Part shown: positions 6,701-7,941 of the stretch, one piece after another | How positions within the stretch are numbered: the first letter of the stretch is position 1 | Layout: each line of letters opens with the position of its first letter | Assembly: GCA_018224415.1 (NCBI GenBank) | Contig: JAGTUZ010000124.1 | Span: 1 to 7,941, forward strand | Reading direction: 5' to 3' | Source of the DNA: Bacteroidota bacterium | Lineage (GTDB): Bacteria > Bacteroidota > Ignavibacteria > SZUA-365 | DNA length: 7,941 nt | Notes under the pieces: generated by a model | Database searches by the model: none | What the model was told of the DNA's origin: nothing | The model's input: only the letters and a program-made list of their open reading frames with translations | Made by a program: the position numbers and the translations under genes

Positions 6701-7354
6701 TCACTCCGTTCGGGGTTTCAGTCCGTAATACACCAGTTCAAAAATGTGGTCCTTTCGCGCCTCGGTGAGAGCGGCCCGCTGCTGTTCCAGGCCGGGCATC
6801 ACCGCAGCGAAAATGGGGAAGGCCGCAAAGAAATAGATACACGCGCCCATGACGGAGATCATCGTCTGAAAGGGGTCCGCCTGCGTGACGGCACCTTCCC
6901 GCACACCGCGCTCGAAAAAGGCGAGGATGGTATTCGGCAGGCCAAGCGGAGTGTCACCGCTCTCCGGATCGAGATGCGTCGCCGCTATTTCACCGATGCG
7001 CCGGCGGAATACCGGCGCGCCCTCGGCCACCTCGCGAAGCATGAACATCGGCAGCGCGGGATTTTCGTTCAGAAGGTCGACGTACTGGTGGATGAACTGC
7101 CTGAGGATCTCGGCGAAAGAACCATCGGATCGCAGAGGTGTGGTCATCCGCGTGAAATAATGCCGGAATACGTACGTGAACACTTCCTCATAGAGCCGCT
7201 CCTTGCTGCGGAAATAATAATGCAGCAACGCCTTGTTCAATCCTGCACGGTCGGCGATGTCCTGCATCCGTGCTCCCTGCCGGCCGTGCTTGCTGAACTC
7301 CTCCAGCGCCGCGGCGAGAATCGCTTGCTCCGTCTCATTGAACTGCGTTGACAT
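6701..7354 (-). CDS. TetR/AcrR-family transcriptional regulator
   Basis: This 217-residue one-component repressor is the first gene of the efflux operon. Residues 7-55 form the TetR_N DNA-binding domain: helix 1 TEQAILAAALEEFSKHG (8-24), then the helix-turn-helix with MQDIADRAGLNKALLHYYF (30-48) and SKERLYEEVF (50-59). The remainder is the variable all-helical ligand-binding and dimerisation domain, with a C-terminal stretch like that of CecR/AcrR-type proteins. There is no clear ribosome site before ATG 7354; the upstream bases are AT-rich, which suggests low expression, as suits a repressor. A 16-bp palindrome between the predicted promoter and the start codon is a good candidate operator, so it probably represses its own operon and is relieved by a pump substrate. 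The ligand is unknown. Confidence 0.95.
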   Translation of the reverse strand: MSTQFNETEQAILAAALEEFSKHGRQGARMQDIADRAGLNKALLHYYFRSKERLYEEVFTYVFRHYFTRMTTPLRSDGSFAEILRQFIHQYVDLLNENPALPMFMLREVAEGAPVFRRRIGEIAATHLDPESGDTPLGLPNTILAFFERGVREGAVTQADPFQTMISVMGACIYFFAAFPIFAAVMPGLEQQRAALTEARKDHIFELVYYGLKPRTE

Positions 7355-7372
7355 AAATATTATCCGAAAAGA

Positions 7373-7388
7373 TTAACTAAATAGTCAA
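7373..7388. promoter_or_regulatory. Candidate TetR-family operator palindrome
   Basis: On the - strand the sequence is TTGACTA-TT-TAGTTAA: two 7-bp half-sites (consensus TTRACTA) around a 2-bp centre, with one mismatched pair. Size and symmetry fit TetR-family operators. It lies about 20 nt before the tetR start codon and just downstream of the -10 element at 7406-7401, where a bound dimer would block transcription. No DNA-binding data are available. Confidence 0.6.
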
Positions 7389-7400
7389 ACCAATGGGGCA

Positions 7401-7429
7401 AATATAGGCAGCCTGAGCTTCGATGTCAA
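7401..7429 (-). promoter_or_regulatory. Sigma70-type promoter of the efflux operon
   Basis: On the - strand a perfect -35 TTGACA (7429-7424) and a -10 TATATT (7406-7401, five of six consensus bases) are separated by 17 bp. Transcription would start near 7394, leaving about 40 nt of leader that contains the candidate operator. Genuine Bacteroidetes promoters often use a different consensus (TTTG / TAnnTTTG), so a host with a more ordinary primary sigma factor is implied if this promoter is real. Confidence 0.65.
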
Positions 7430-7436
7430 GCTGCCT
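7406..7436. repeat. 7-bp inverted repeat overlapping the promoter
   Basis: AGGCAGC (7406-7412) and GCTGCCT (7430-7436) form a perfect inverted repeat with a 17-nt loop. The arms lie just outside the -35 and just inside the -10, so it frames the promoter. A shorter alternative hairpin, AGCTT/AAGCT, competes within it. It could be a second protein site, a weak terminator for the upstream gene (arms followed by TATATTTG on the - strand) or chance. Confidence 0.45.
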
Positions 7437-7438
7437 TG

Positions 7439-7480
7439 AAAAAAAATGGGTTCAGAGCAGGAGAATCCTGCTGACAGCCA
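7439..7480 (-). terminator. Probable terminator of the T9SS cargo gene
   Basis: On the - strand a perfect 7-bp hairpin AGCAGGA-TTC-TCCTGCT (7472-7456) spans the last sense codons of the cargo gene. It is followed by nine bases and then eight T (7446-7439). A further 3-bp stem, TGG (7480-7478) with CCA (7449-7447), would bring the paired region up to the T tract. The spacing is longer than ideal, so this is a moderate call. Confidence 0.45.
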
Positions 7481-7941
7481 CGTCACCGCTGCGAAGCACC
7501 AGGAGGTGGACACCGCTAAGGCGCGCGAGTCCATGCAGGCGCAAGTCCTGCCAGCCGGCGGGGAGGAGGCGCACAGCTGGCAGGACCGCAACCCGCGTTC
7601 CCGCAATGGTAAGAAGTTCGAGTGTGACACATTGCTCCTGCCGCACGCGCAGGGGAATGGTAATGACATCCCCGGCGGGTTGGGGCCAGGGAGGCCCGAT
7701 CCATATTCCTTCGCTCCGTCCCTGTGCATCCATGAAACCCGATCCATCGTCGAAGCCCGATCCACCGTCGAAGCCCGATCCACCGTCGAAGCCTGATCCA
7801 CCGTCGAAGCCCGCGCCATCGTCGCAGGGGATCACCAGCGAGTCTGCCTCGAAAATGGCGGAGCTGCCGTCCCGGTCGATCTGTCGGAGCCGATAGTGAA
7901 ACGTACCGCAGTCTCCCTTGAGACTATCATCGAATTCGTAC
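7452..7941 (-). CDS. Secreted protein with T9SS type A C-terminal sorting domain (5' truncated)
   Basis: The frame is open to the right edge and ends at TGA 7454-7452, showing the last 162 residues of a larger protein. Residues 1-39 (YEFDDS, then FHYRLRQIDRDG) match the end of a fibronectin-like module that often precedes the sorting tail in FCB-group proteins. A low-complexity linker follows (40-69), made of DGGSGF repeats. Residues 83-162 look like a type A sorting domain (Por_Sec_tail): PPWPQPAGDVITIPL, then TLELLTIAGTRVAVL, LPAGWQDLRL, LSGVHLLVLRSG and the terminal SRILLL. Such tails direct export across the outer membrane by the type IX machinery and are removed, with the protein anchored or released. 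The catalytic or binding part lies outside the window, so function is unknown. It shares strand with the efflux operon, but a terminator and a promoter lie between them. Confidence 0.85.
   Translation of the reverse strand, partial: YEFDDSLKGDCGTFHYRLRQIDRDGSSAIFEADSLVIPCDDGAGFDGGSGFDGGSGFDGGSGFDDGSGFMDAQGRSEGIWIGPPWPQPAGDVITIPLRVRQEQCVTLELLTIAGTRVAVLPAVRLLPAGWQDLRLHGLARLSGVHLLVLRSGDVAVSRILLL
7734..7823 (-). repeat. Five in-frame 18-bp tandem units in the linker of the T9SS cargo protein
   Basis: Five 18-bp units code for DDGAGF, DGGSGF, DGGSGF, DGGSGF and DDGSGF (residues 40-69 of the visible part). The three central copies are almost identical in DNA (core CGATCCACCGTCGAAGCC on the + strand), and the outer ones have diverged. 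All frames of the array stay open because the unit has no stop codons. The peptide is an acidic Gly/Ser linker between the last folded module and the sorting domain. Confidence 0.93.

Noticed and set aside
7359..7388. Alternative tetR promoter TTGACT-18 bp-GATAAT
   Set aside because: It would start transcription at about the ATG, giving a leaderless message, and its -35 coincides with the operator palindrome. The upstream TTGACA/TATATT pair fits better.
7446..7796. + strand frames with ARSTVE-type repeats opposite the T9SS gene
   Set aside because: An 18-bp array without stop codons keeps all frames open. The - strand frame continues into a recognisable sorting domain, while the + frames have no domain.

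Overview
This GC-rich window most likely comes from a diderm bacterium of the Bacteroidota/Chlorobiota/Ignavibacteriota (FCB) group. The main reason is the partial gene at the right edge, whose C-terminus looks like a type A sorting domain of the type IX secretion system (T9SS), a system essentially confined to that group. The efflux genes need an outer membrane, which fits. The species cannot be told from the sequence alone.

Layout, left to right. (1) 1-129 (+): the last 42 codons of an unrecognised gene. (2) 153-335 (+): a 60-codon reading frame with an isolated N-box of a histidine-kinase ATPase domain. It runs into a tandem array of three 30-bp units (271-360) and stops inside the third; it is probably a gene remnant. 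(3) 336-499: non-coding, ending in a perfect 11-bp hairpin with a T7 tract (452-501). This terminates rightward transcripts and sits between convergent units. (4) 500-7354 (-): seven tightly packed genes reading leftward, in transcription order TetR regulator, TolC-type outer-membrane factor, HlyD-type lipoprotein adaptor, two ABC ATPases and two ABC-2 permeases. Junctions range from an 11-nt overlap to a 23-nt gap. (5) 7355-7451: a compact control region with a near-consensus sigma70-type promoter and a 16-bp palindrome suited to autoregulation by the TetR protein. (6) 7439-7941 (-): the end of the T9SS cargo gene and its probable terminator.

How the genes work together: the cluster encodes a complete tripartite ABC efflux pump. 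Two permeases and two ATPases form the inner-membrane engine, the lipoprotein bridges the periplasm and the TolC-type protein is the outer-membrane duct. The family resembles E. coli ybhG-F-S-R with its TetR regulator CecR, but here the double ATPase is split into two genes and the outer-membrane protein is in the operon. The substrate cannot be read from sequence.

Most notable signals: the two ATPases carry complementary defects (H-loop Pro in one, degenerate signature in the other) that fall in the same composite ATP site. There are also three separate short tandem arrays, all with periods divisible by three and all in frame (30, 18 and 18 bp): in the kinase remnant, at the C-terminus of one ATPase and in the linker before the T9SS sorting domain. 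No completely new system is evident; the repeats and the kinase fragment are the least explained parts.
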